Positions 56,998-64,000 of a stretch of 64,000 nt of DNA are shown here, one piece after another. A program made the position numbers and the translations under genes. Position 1 is the first letter of the stretch; the number at the start of each line of letters is the position of its first letter. Source of the stretch: Gluconacetobacter liquefaciens (lineage in GTDB: Bacteria > Pseudomonadota > Alphaproteobacteria > Acetobacterales > Acetobacteraceae); contig NZ_QQAW01000013.1 in NCBI RefSeq assembly GCF_003350405.1, positions 1 to 64,000 of the forward strand, written 5' to 3'. A model generated the notes under the pieces. It was not told the origin of the DNA, did not search any database, and worked only from the letters and a program-made list of their open reading frames with translations.

Positions 56998-57961
56998 CTT
57001 CGTGGTCTTCGATGACGAGCATCGACGCCGCATGCCCACGGCTCACCGCGATCGGCGGCGGTCCGGGCACATGCTTTTCCTGCTCGCGCACCAGCGTGAT
57101 CAACCCGGAACAGATGATCAGGCCAATGCCCGTCAGCGTCACCATGTCCGCCGAATCACCGAAGACCAGATGGCCGATCGCCAGCGCCCAGATCATCTGG
57201 CTGTACTGGGTCGGCGCGATGGCCCCCGCCGAGGCGTGGAGCGCGGAATGCATCAGCAGCACGTTCGCCAGCGCCGCCAGCAGCCCGTAACTGGCCAGCA
57301 AGGCAAGCTGATGCGCATCGGGCAGCGCGAAGGACGGCAGGCTGACCAGCCCGCAGATGGTAACGCCGCCGAGAATACCGGCCCCGAACAGCGAAATCTG
57401 CTTTTCATGGGCCCCCGACGCCCGGAAGGTCACGACCGAGATCGCCCCCGCCATCCCGGCCACCACCGCGCCCAGATGACCGATCGACAGCGGCCGCAGA
57501 CCGGGCCGCAGCACGATCAGCACGCCGATGAAGCCCAACCCGATCGCCAGCCAGCGCGGCCAGCCGATCCGCTCCTTCAGAAAGACGATCGACATCAGCG
57601 TCACGAATGAGGGCTGTAGAAAGATCAGCGTAAACGCCTCGGCCATCGACAGATGGCTGAACGCCGTAACGCTGCCGATAATGCCCAGCGGATAGGCGAT
57701 GAAGCGCACCATCCACAGCGTACGGTTCTGCGTCGTGAACACATCAACCAGCCGATCCCTCCCGCCGAGCAGGAAGGGAAACACCACCAGCGCGCACAAC
57801 GAGCCGAAAAACGCGCATTCATACGGCGGCAGCCCGTCCCGGATCAGCTTCACACTGGCATCGCTGCACGAAAACGCGGCGAATGCGGCAAAGGCCAGCA
57901 TGATGCCGCGCAGCGTATCGGCACCGCCATGAGACGAAGAGGAAGGGGCGGGATGGGTCAC
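56987..57961 (-). CDS. EamA-family (DMT) transporter
   Basis: 324 residues from GTG 57961, the point where homology-like sequence begins; the open frame reaches 58057. About ten membrane helices in two EamA halves (IMLAFAAFAAFSCSDASVKL, FTLIFLQPSFVTLMSIVFLK; then ALANVLLMHSALHASAGAIA, PTQYSQMIWALAIGHLVFGD). Probable inner-membrane exporter of a metabolite or amino acid. The C-terminus (VSRGHAASMLVIEDHEEPA) runs into a family 3 repeat, so the last residues may be repeat-derived. Confidence 0.82.
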   Translation of the reverse strand: MTHPAPSSSSHGGADTLRGIMLAFAAFAAFSCSDASVKLIRDGLPPYECAFFGSLCALVVFPFLLGGRDRLVDVFTTQNRTLWMVRFIAYPLGIIGSVTAFSHLSMAEAFTLIFLQPSFVTLMSIVFLKERIGWPRWLAIGLGFIGVLIVLRPGLRPLSIGHLGAVVAGMAGAISVVTFRASGAHEKQISLFGAGILGGVTICGLVSLPSFALPDAHQLALLASYGLLAALANVLLMHSALHASAGAIAPTQYSQMIWALAIGHLVFGDSADMVTLTGIGLIICSGLITLVREQEKHVPGPPPIAVSRGHAASMLVIEDHEEPA

Positions 57962-58523
57962 TCTGGCTGTTCTCGAAAAAAGGACGGATGCAGGATGGCT
58001 CCGACAAGAGCGAAGCCCCCTGCCCGTTTCGGAGCCATTCCGCAAGATCCGTGACAAGAAGCCGGGCGATTGACAATAGCAGTAGCAGAACGCCCCCGAA
58101 AAATACCGCCTGCCGCTCCTGTCGGAACAGCGCAGTCATCACGCTTTCGTGCCCCCCCATCGCAGCACTTCCCGACAGAACACGACGCCGCAGCGAAAGA
58201 TGCGTTTTTTATTTTAAAGGAAACCACCATTCCCGACGATGAACATTATTGGAAAGACCGCAACCGCTCTTTCCCTTTTCTGAAGGAAAAGAAGCCGGAA
58301 GGCTTTTATTCGGTCAGGGAACATCCCATGCTCCCGGCACAAGGCTCCCCGGCGGAGCAAAGTTTTTTTACAGCCCCCTCTCCAGCCAGGTTGCGCGCCC
58401 CCAACCGGACAGCACGGCAGGAAAGACGGTTGACCGCGCGCCCGTCACGGCATGATCATTCAGCAACCGCGCTTCGCAAGCGACCCTGCCCTCCACCGCT
58501 TCCGGAGCCCCCGACCAGACGAA
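57962..58523. other. Intergenic region before the DUF3142 gene
   Basis: No gene recognised over 562 bases. A family 2 repeat lies at 58266-58320. Divergent promoters of the EamA and DUF3142 genes should be here. A second T-run near 58365-58375 (GCAAAGTTTTTTTACAG) resembles a part of family 2. Confidence 0.45.
58266..58320. repeat. T/A-rich hairpin repeat, family 2, copy d
   Basis: CTCTTTCCCTTTTCTGAAGG, then AAAAGAAG and GGCTTTTATTCGGTCAGG, corresponding to the order seen in copies a and e. Confidence 0.6.
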
Positions 58524-59756
58524 ATGACCGATTTTTTAAAAAAGCCCTACATCCCAATCGCATTTTTATTATGCCTGGTCGGCATCCACACCGCCTTCAC
58601 CACCCGCACGGGCCGGACGCTGCCCAGTGACGCCTATATCTGGCAACGCCAATGGACCCCGGCCGTCAGCACCGCCGTCACCGCCAGCCAGCCCGTCATC
58701 CACACATGGCGCATCCTCGCGGCAGAGCTGGACGGCCACGGCTCCTGGGTGGACACAACCCCCGACAGCCCCCTGCTGGCACGCACACACACGCCGGTCA
58801 TCGCCGTCATCCGCATCGAAGGCCAACTGGCCGACTGGGATGAGGAGCAACTGGCCGCCCATATCCTCGCCGTGAAAGCCGCCTGGCAGCAGCGCGGCAT
58901 CACGGTCTCTGGCCTCGAAATCGACCATGATTGCGCCACCGTCCGCCTGCCGGCCTATGCGCGTTTCCTGGGGTTGCTGCACGGCCGGCTGGAGCCGACG
59001 CCCCTTTCCATCACCGTCCTGCCGACCTGGCTGGCCTCCCCCGAACTGGAAGAGGTGCTGGCCCGGGTCGATGACGCGGTCTTGCAGATCCACGCCGTCC
59101 AGAATCCGCAATTCGGCCTCTTCAATCCCGAGAAGGCCCATGAATGGGTCAGAACCTTCGCCCAGCGCCGTCGCGGCCCATGGCATGTGGCCCTCCCCGC
59201 CTACGGCACGCGCGTCACATGGGGCACCGACGGACGGATCGCGGGCATCGAGAGCGAGCAGGACCGTCTCATGGGCGCCGACAGCGGCCACGAACTCGTG
59301 GCCCCTCCCGCCGAAATCGCCGCCTTCATGAAACGCATCGAACACGCCCCGCCGCACGGCCTGGCCGGCTGGGCCTGGTTCCGCCTGCCCACTTCCGACG
59401 ACAGAAGGGCCTGGAGCCTGCCGACATGGCGCGCGGTCATCACCCACCAGCCCCTGCGCACCGCGCTGTCGGTCAGCCTGCACCGTCCCTCGGCCACGGC
59501 GCCCTACGATATCGTCCTGGCCAATGCCGGCAACGCGGATGCCGAAGCCCCGCCGGCCATCCGAATCGAGAGCCCCTGCCCATCCGGAGCCGACGGCCTG
59601 AACGGCTATAATCTGGATTACGATGCCCAGGGCATGTGGCTGCGGCGCGCGCAGCCCGGCCTGCTGCGGGCAGGGCAACAGGCCGTCATCGGATGGGTGC
59701 GGTGCGATCGGGGAACAGTCAGAGCCTATGCCGGAACCCATGACAGACAGAGCTGA
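58524..59756 (+). CDS. DUF3142 membrane-anchored protein, function unknown
   Basis: 410 residues from ATG 58524. A single N-terminal membrane helix (about 8-25, PYIPIAFLLCLVGIHTAFTT) suggests a periplasmic body held at the inner membrane. The body matches what I recall of DUF3142: YIWQRQWTPAV, VIRIEGQLADWDEEQ, and VSGLEIDHDC with YARFLGLLHGRL, a TIM-barrel-like layout resembling glycoside hydrolase-type proteins. The conserved D-x-D in LEIDHD could be catalytic. It overlaps the next gene by 17 bases, so the two are co-translated. Confidence 0.75.
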   Translation: MTDFLKKPYIPIAFLLCLVGIHTAFTTRTGRTLPSDAYIWQRQWTPAVSTAVTASQPVIHTWRILAAELDGHGSWVDTTPDSPLLARTHTPVIAVIRIEGQLADWDEEQLAAHILAVKAAWQQRGITVSGLEIDHDCATVRLPAYARFLGLLHGRLEPTPLSITVLPTWLASPELEEVLARVDDAVLQIHAVQNPQFGLFNPEKAHEWVRTFAQRRRGPWHVALPAYGTRVTWGTDGRIAGIESEQDRLMGADSGHELVAPPAEIAAFMKRIEHAPPHGLAGWAWFRLPTSDDRRAWSLPTWRAVITHQPLRTALSVSLHRPSATAPYDIVLANAGNADAEAPPAIRIESPCPSGADGLNGYNLDYDAQGMWLRRAQPGLLRAGQQAVIGWVRCDRGTVRAYAGTHDRQS

Positions 59757-62127
59757 TCCACCCGCCCCGAAGGCACCCGCCGCGCACGCCATCCGCCGCC
59801 ACGCGCTGGCCTTCGCACTGTCAAGCGCAGCCGGCATCTCGCTCGTGCTCGCCTGCGGCATGGATTTTCCAAACCAGTTGCTCGACGACCGCGAAGGCAC
59901 GCTCAAAAGCACGCCGGCCACGTCCTTCGCCTACGAAGCCAGCCATCTCGTCGTCCCGGACGACGCCCTTCGCATCGCCAGTTCCGTCCCCCGCCCCGCC
60001 CAATCCCCAGATCCCGACAGCCCCCCGCCCGAAGCGGGCATGGAGGCCCTGACACCCCTGCAACAGAACCGCATCGTCATGATGCGCAACGCGATAGATG
60101 GCGATTCCGCCTACAACCAGGGCGACGGCATCCCTCCCGCGATCCGCCTCTATACTGCCGGCGCGGTCGATTACGCCCTCGCCCGCAAAGGCATCCCAGG
60201 CGATTATGCCGAGCACGCCCGCCAGCATTTCCAGGCCGTGCTCGACCTCCCGGACGGCCAGGGCCAGAGCCGCGCCGTCTGGGCCGCCTACATGCTCGGC
60301 CGCCTGCAACAGGAACGTTTCTTCGCCACCGGCAATGCCGAGGCCCGCGCGGCGGCCGCGCACGCCTTCGCCCAGGCCCGCGCCCTCGCCCGGCAGGGCG
60401 CGCCCGATCCGTTCTCCCTCGCCGTCGCCAGCTACGGCGAGCAGGCCCGATCCTATCTGATGGACGGCGGGACCGCCTGCGGCTGGAAAGCCTTCCTGAC
60501 CAGCGCCCCCTGTGCCGATCATATCGAAGCCGCCAACCTCAACCACGCCATCGGCCTCTATGCCCAACAGGCCGCGCGCGGCGCCACTGGCGGCGTCATC
60601 TCGCTGCAACTGATCGCCGGATGGGCCATGGCGGACCCGCGCCGCGCCCAGCGCCTGATCGAAGACCCGATCGCCCAGAAACTCCTGGTCGCCTATGCGC
60701 TGGCCCGCACCGGCGACATCATCAACGACGACCCCGCCACGGCATCCGACTACGACGCACCGGATCGGGGCGGCCTCGGCTATCACGACGCGGCGCGCGG
60801 CCTTCGCGGCAATGGCTGCCCCTACTGCACCGCAATCCGCACCATCCGCCCCAATCCGGCCATCGTCACTCTCGTCGATGCCATTCAGGCACGCGGACTC
60901 AACCACATCGCGCAGGCCGACCGCCTGGCCGCCCTGGCCTATCGCGGCGGCCGCTATGATCTGGCAAAAACACTGGCCACCATGCAGCCCGGCCCGCTAT
61001 CGCACTGGGTGCTGGCCAAACTGGCCATCCAGCATGGCGACCTCGCCGCCGCCTCCCGCCATTACGCCGACGCCGCCAAGGGATTTCCCCCCCTCCATGA
61101 CGATCTGGCACCGGAGGAAATCAGCCGCCTCCGCGCCGAGCAGGGCGTGCTCACCCTGTCCCGCGGCCAATATGTCGCGGCCTTCGATTGCCTCTACACC
61201 GCCGCCGCCAGCGCCGGCAGCCGTAGCGGCATCGCTTTCGATGCCGCCTACGTCGCCGAACGGGTGCTCACGACCGACGAACTCCGCCATTATGTCGATG
61301 CGCACATCCCCGCTACGCACGGCCCGGCCATCCCATGGGCGGCCCCGCCCGAACCCGACACGATCAGGATGATCCTCGCCCGCCGACTGGTCCGCGCCGG
61401 CCGCGTCACCGAATCCCTGGGTTATTTCCCCGAAGACAAAGATCCCCGCTACGCCATCGACGGCAAGCCCACCCCGTTCCGCACCTGGGCCAGAACCTAC
61501 GGCAACGCGCTGCACGACGCGCAGCATCGCTGGACGGCAGTCGGTCGCGCCCAGGCATGGTTCACGGCGGCGACCATCGCCCGCACCCACGGCATGGACA
61601 TCATGGGCACCGAGCAGGACCCGGATTATGCGGTCTTCCTCGGCGGCTTCTCCATGGGCGCCGGCCGCACCGTCGCGGTTCTCGTCCCGCCCGACAACCA
61701 GCCGACACTCCCCATCACCCGAAAGGCTCGCACCGCCGCCGCCCTGTCCGGCCCGCTCGTCACCGAGGGCGAACGCACCCGCTTCGCCGCCAGCGAAGCC
61801 GCCCCATACCGCCGCTTCCACTACCGCGCCATCGCCGTCGACCAGGCCGAAAACGCGGCAGATCTGCTCCCTCCCCGCTCTCAGGCCTTCGCCGCCGTGC
61901 TGTGCCAGGCCGCCGGCTGGGGCACGGGAGCGGATGCCGACCTGTACCACCGCTATGTCCGGCAAGGCGCAGCCGTCCCCTTCGCAAAGAATTTCGGCCG
62001 GCATTGCGCCGCACCCGATTTTCAATCCGCTGCCCTGGAGTCTTACGCGCGGCCTTTCCAGCCGCTGCACCGATGGCTTCATCGGCACCTGATCATGCCG
62101 ATCGCCGGGCTGCTGGCGCGGTTGTAA
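59740..62127 (+). CDS. Large lipoprotein with CPYC motif, partner of the DUF3142 protein
   Basis: 795 residues from ATG 59740 (GGAA upstream); ATG 59728 is an alternative. The N-terminal hydrophobic segment ends in the lipobox VLAC, followed by GMDFPNQLLDDR. Most of the chain is helical and Ala-rich, with TPR-like stretches (YALARKGIPGDYAEHARQHF, LAIQHGDLAAASRHYADAAK). A CPYC pair lies at residues 360-363. I do not recognise a named domain. Overlap with the DUF3142 gene suggests a joint envelope role. Confidence 0.72.
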   Translation: MTDRADPPAPKAPAAHAIRRHALAFALSSAAGISLVLACGMDFPNQLLDDREGTLKSTPATSFAYEASHLVVPDDALRIASSVPRPAQSPDPDSPPPEAGMEALTPLQQNRIVMMRNAIDGDSAYNQGDGIPPAIRLYTAGAVDYALARKGIPGDYAEHARQHFQAVLDLPDGQGQSRAVWAAYMLGRLQQERFFATGNAEARAAAAHAFAQARALARQGAPDPFSLAVASYGEQARSYLMDGGTACGWKAFLTSAPCADHIEAANLNHAIGLYAQQAARGATGGVISLQLIAGWAMADPRRAQRLIEDPIAQKLLVAYALARTGDIINDDPATASDYDAPDRGGLGYHDAARGLRGNGCPYCTAIRTIRPNPAIVTLVDAIQARGLNHIAQADRLAALAYRGGRYDLAKTLATMQPGPLSHWVLAKLAIQHGDLAAASRHYADAAKGFPPLHDDLAPEEISRLRAEQGVLTLSRGQYVAAFDCLYTAAASAGSRSGIAFDAAYVAERVLTTDELRHYVDAHIPATHGPAIPWAAPPEPDTIRMILARRLVRAGRVTESLGYFPEDKDPRYAIDGKPTPFRTWARTYGNALHDAQHRWTAVGRAQAWFTAATIARTHGMDIMGTEQDPDYAVFLGGFSMGAGRTVAVLVPPDNQPTLPITRKARTAAALSGPLVTEGERTRFAASEAAPYRRFHYRAIAVDQAENAADLLPPRSQAFAAVLCQAAGWGTGADADLYHRYVRQGAAVPFAKNFGRHCAAPDFQSAALESYARPFQPLHRWLHRHLIMPIAGLLARL

Positions 62128-62130
62128 GGG

Positions 62131-62220
62131 GGTCTTCTTTTTCTGATGAAAAAGAGGAAAAAGACTTTTATACGTGCGAAAGCATGGTCATCCGTTCACG
62201 CAAAACACCTGAACGGATCA
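62131..62220. repeat. T/A-rich hairpin repeat, family 2, copy e
   Basis: TCTTCTTTTTCTGATGAAAAAGAGG hairpin, then AAAAAGACTTTTATACG and a paired TCCGTTCA...TGAACGGA at the far end. It separates the lipoprotein gene from the convergent YceI-like gene. Confidence 0.65.
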
Positions 62221-62221
62221 G

Positions 62222-62788
62222 CTATTTGAGCGTAATGACCGTCTCTGACCGAACCATCGGATCGACCGAATGCAACAGCGTGCTGACACCCCACAGCCGC
62301 TGATCGAACGTCGCATTGCTGACGATCTGATGCAGCGTATTCCCCGAAAAGCGCATCTGGGTCTCAAACGTGACAGGATGCGTCTTCCCCCGCATCGTCA
62401 ACGTGCCGACAAGCTGGGAATGAACCTCACCACCCACGATCCTCGGCCGGCACTCTCCCACATAACGCATGGTCGGATGCGCGTCGCTATCCAGCATGAT
62501 GCCGGAGAGCATGATCTGTTTCATGACGGCACTGCCGACTTTCAGAGACCCGACATCCATGGTCAGGTCCACATGGCAGGTCTGCCGATCCAGATCATAC
62601 TGCAACCGCCCGGACACGCCCGCGAAGCTGCCATCAATATCCGTCAGCGCCGACCGCGCATGCAATCGCGCCTCCGTATTTCCCGGATTCAGCACCAGCA
62701 CCTGCGGTGCCGCCACCGCCACCCGCGCACCGGAAAAACCCATCGCCATGGCCGCCAGCAGAATGACGCACACGCCCCGTCCAGACAC
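62222..62788 (-). CDS. YceI-like exported protein
   Basis: 188 residues from GTG 62788, supported by GGGAGG nine bases upstream. A signal peptide ends near VAVAAP. The lipocalin-like YceI fold follows (ALTDIDGSFAGVSGRLQYDL, YVGECRPRIVGGEVHSQLVG, GTLTMRGKTHPVTFE, ATFDQRLWGVSTLLHSVDP). Such proteins bind isoprenoid-like lipids in the periplasm. Any link to hopanoid traffic is speculation. Confidence 0.85.
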   Translation of the reverse strand: MSGRGVCVILLAAMAMGFSGARVAVAAPQVLVLNPGNTEARLHARSALTDIDGSFAGVSGRLQYDLDRQTCHVDLTMDVGSLKVGSAVMKQIMLSGIMLDSDAHPTMRYVGECRPRIVGGEVHSQLVGTLTMRGKTHPVTFETQMRFSGNTLHQIVSNATFDQRLWGVSTLLHSVDPMVRSETVITLK

Positions 62789-62940
62789 CGCCAACCTCCC
62801 TGCACACTCACAAAACCTGCCTGGACATGCGTGCTGGCGAGCACGGGCAACACACCGTTCACCTCCCGACCCGCCAGCAATCCAGAAATCATGACCGGTG
62901 ATGCCGCGCCGCACGGCATGCACCGGTCACGAAAACCGTA

Positions 62941-63471
62941 TCAGTCGGCCAGCGACTGGCCCTTCTTGACCAAATCGCTGCACAGTTCGACCCGCTTGGA
63001 CCGGTCGAGCGTGGAGATATCGAACGGCGTGCTGGTACCGGTCTGCAACAGACCCTGCCCACCGACCGAATAGAACTGGTCGTTCTTCACGTCATCACGC
63101 TTGACCAGCGCCCGCGCGGTGGTACGCGCCGTGGTGCCGTAGACGAGTTTCTTGTGAATGCAATACGTCACCAGACCGGCAACATTGCCCGCACTGGCCG
63201 AGGCCAGCGTCGGCAACCCGTTTTCGCCCAGCACGCCGGGCGTCGCCGCAGTCGTCGAACCCGTCACGCCATTGACAATCTGCGCACCCTGCGTCGCAGG
63301 ATTGGATGCCGGATCGACCGGCGACGTCACCGGCACGCTGCCAGCCGGCGGGGTCGAGAGCGTCGTCCCGGCAGGCACCTGTGCCGGCACACCCTGCGCC
63401 TGCGCGGCCCCCACGACGGAAAACGCCAGACCACAGGAAACGGCAAGAGCGGAGAATCGATTCATCAGCAT
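62941..63471 (-). CDS. DUF2501 exported protein
   Basis: 176 residues from ATG 63471; ATG 63465 is also possible. Signal peptide (MNRFSALAVSCGLAFSVVGA, cleavage after AQA), a Pro/Thr/Ser-rich linker, then the DUF2501 (YjjA-like) domain: AGNVAGLVTYCIHKKLVYG, DDVKNDQFYSVGGQGLLQTG and KRVELCSDLVKKGQSL, with two Cys that may pair. Periplasmic, function unknown. Lies 152 bases upstream of the YceI-like gene on the same strand. Confidence 0.82.
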   Translation of the reverse strand: MLMNRFSALAVSCGLAFSVVGAAQAQGVPAQVPAGTTLSTPPAGSVPVTSPVDPASNPATQGAQIVNGVTGSTTAATPGVLGENGLPTLASASAGNVAGLVTYCIHKKLVYGTTARTTARALVKRDDVKNDQFYSVGGQGLLQTGTSTPFDISTLDRSKRVELCSDLVKKGQSLAD

Positions 63472-63936
63472 GGCAGAGCCTTTCAGCAAATCATTCAAAC
63501 AACAACCCGAGACGCGACGCACGACAGCCGCCTGATCACGTCATTCCGAGCCGTATAGTCCGAAGCCAGAACGCCTCAGCCAGCCAACAGTTCTATGCCA
63601 TACTGCAACAATACCCGCTCCACCCCATAGCGCGGCAGAACCGGCTCCCTTCACCTCAAGCAGACACGGCCATCACCATCACGATGTCCGACATTACTTT
63701 CCGGCTGGTTAATTATAGATGCGCGCCATGTTCCGCCGGCCCATCCCATGATTGTACCCGTTATCCACATGATTGTACACAGGGCCCCTGTGGCAGGACC
63801 CAACACGTCACGCCGCAACGCCACCCCGGAACTTTCCTTTGGCTTGCGGCCGAAACGCACGCAGAATACATGGCCCAGGGTTTCCTTGCGTCGCGAGGAG
63901 ACTCATTGATCAACATTTCGCACAGAGACCATCCAC
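63472..63936. other. Intergenic region before the Pmp3-like gene
   Basis: No gene recognised over 465 bases. It holds the 21-bp-spaced direct repeats and DnaA-box-like site described at 63747-63792. Confidence 0.45.
63747..63792. promoter_or_regulatory. Direct repeats with an embedded DnaA box and a palindrome
   Basis: CATGATTGTAC occurs at 63747-63757 and 63768-63778, exactly 21 bp apart. The consensus DnaA box TTATCCACA lies between and into the second copy (63761-63769). The perfect 7-bp palindrome CACAGGG-C-CCCTGTG (63778-63792) follows. About 145 bases before the Pmp3-like start. Confidence 0.45.
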
Positions 63937-64000
63937 ATGCGCCTCCTTCTCGCTCTCCTTCTACCCTGGCTTCAGTTTTTCACCATTGGCAGACCCATTG
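63937..64000 (+). CDS. Pmp3/YqaE-like small membrane protein, N-terminal part
   Basis: Only the first 21 codons are in the window: MRLLLALLLPWLQFFTIGRP. This hydrophobic start followed by GRP is what I recall from Pmp3/YqaE-family proteins of this group, which are about 55 residues with two membrane helices and are often stress-induced. Identification rests on this short stretch. Confidence 0.6.
   Translation, partial: MRLLLALLLPWLQFFTIGRPI

Noticed and set aside
47483-58057. A genomic island or prophage in the more accessory stretch
   Set aside because: No integrase, transposase, phage gene or tRNA-linked duplication, and codon character looks like the rest of the window.

Overview
The window is high-GC, densely coded alphaproteobacterial chromosome and looks like an acetic acid bacterium (Acetobacteraceae, probably close to Gluconacetobacter or Komagataeibacter). 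Reasons: a hopanoid side-chain cluster next to dxs, an F1-only ATP synthase operon, GcrA, a gluconate 5-dehydrogenase very like Gluconobacter Gno, a DhaK-DhaL dihydroxyacetone kinase and a c-di-GMP synthase. This is inference from gene content; I ran no search. I see no prophage, transposase gene, rRNA or CRISPR array.

Layout. 1-4527 (+): end of dxs, then hpnM, hpnI, hpnJ and hpnK, which supply isoprenoid precursor and build or transport the glucosamine/cyclitol-ether hopanoid head group. 4632-4865: a small membrane protein. 4965-13132 (-): overlapping operon tsaE, murU-like, addB, addA, trxA. 13274-19230 (+): ferredoxin-NADP reductase, AraC-type regulator, serine hydrolase, and a translationally overlapping alr-dadA pair for D-alanine use. 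19485-28256: a secreted Ala/Pro/His-rich protein, a globin-coupled diguanylate cyclase, typA, a PfkB sugar/nucleoside kinase, bactofilin, gcrA and rnd. 28385-28864: queF. 29034-34033 (-): atpHAGDC. 34135-37690: LacI regulator, divergent gluconate 5-dehydrogenase, and a DHA2-type exporter. 37711-38940: tRNA-Gly, tRNA-Trp, secE, nusG. 39095-42891 (-): pqiABC. 43287-46889 (-): tRNA-Thr, an aldehyde dehydrogenase and an alginate-export-type outer-membrane channel broken by one extra base in a C8 run.

47483-58000 is more accessory: HxlR regulator with a divergent PRISE-type reductase, a Tat-exported MRJP-like protein with an exported alpha/beta hydrolase, hflX, a flavin monooxygenase with its divergent MarR regulator (twin operators visible), DhaKL, and an EamA exporter. 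58524-62127 is an overlapping two-gene unit of unknown function: a membrane-anchored DUF3142 protein and a large lipoprotein with a CPYC motif. The window ends with YceI-like and DUF2501 exported proteins and the start of a Pmp3/YqaE-like membrane protein.

Three families of interspersed non-coding repeats sit between genes: a GC-rich palindromic family, a T/A-rich hairpin family, and a MITE-like family about 160 bp long with imperfect terminal inverted repeats. The best candidates for undescribed biology are the DUF3142/lipoprotein unit, the MITE-like family, hflX flanked by inverted repeat copies, and the poly-C frameshift in the outer-membrane channel.
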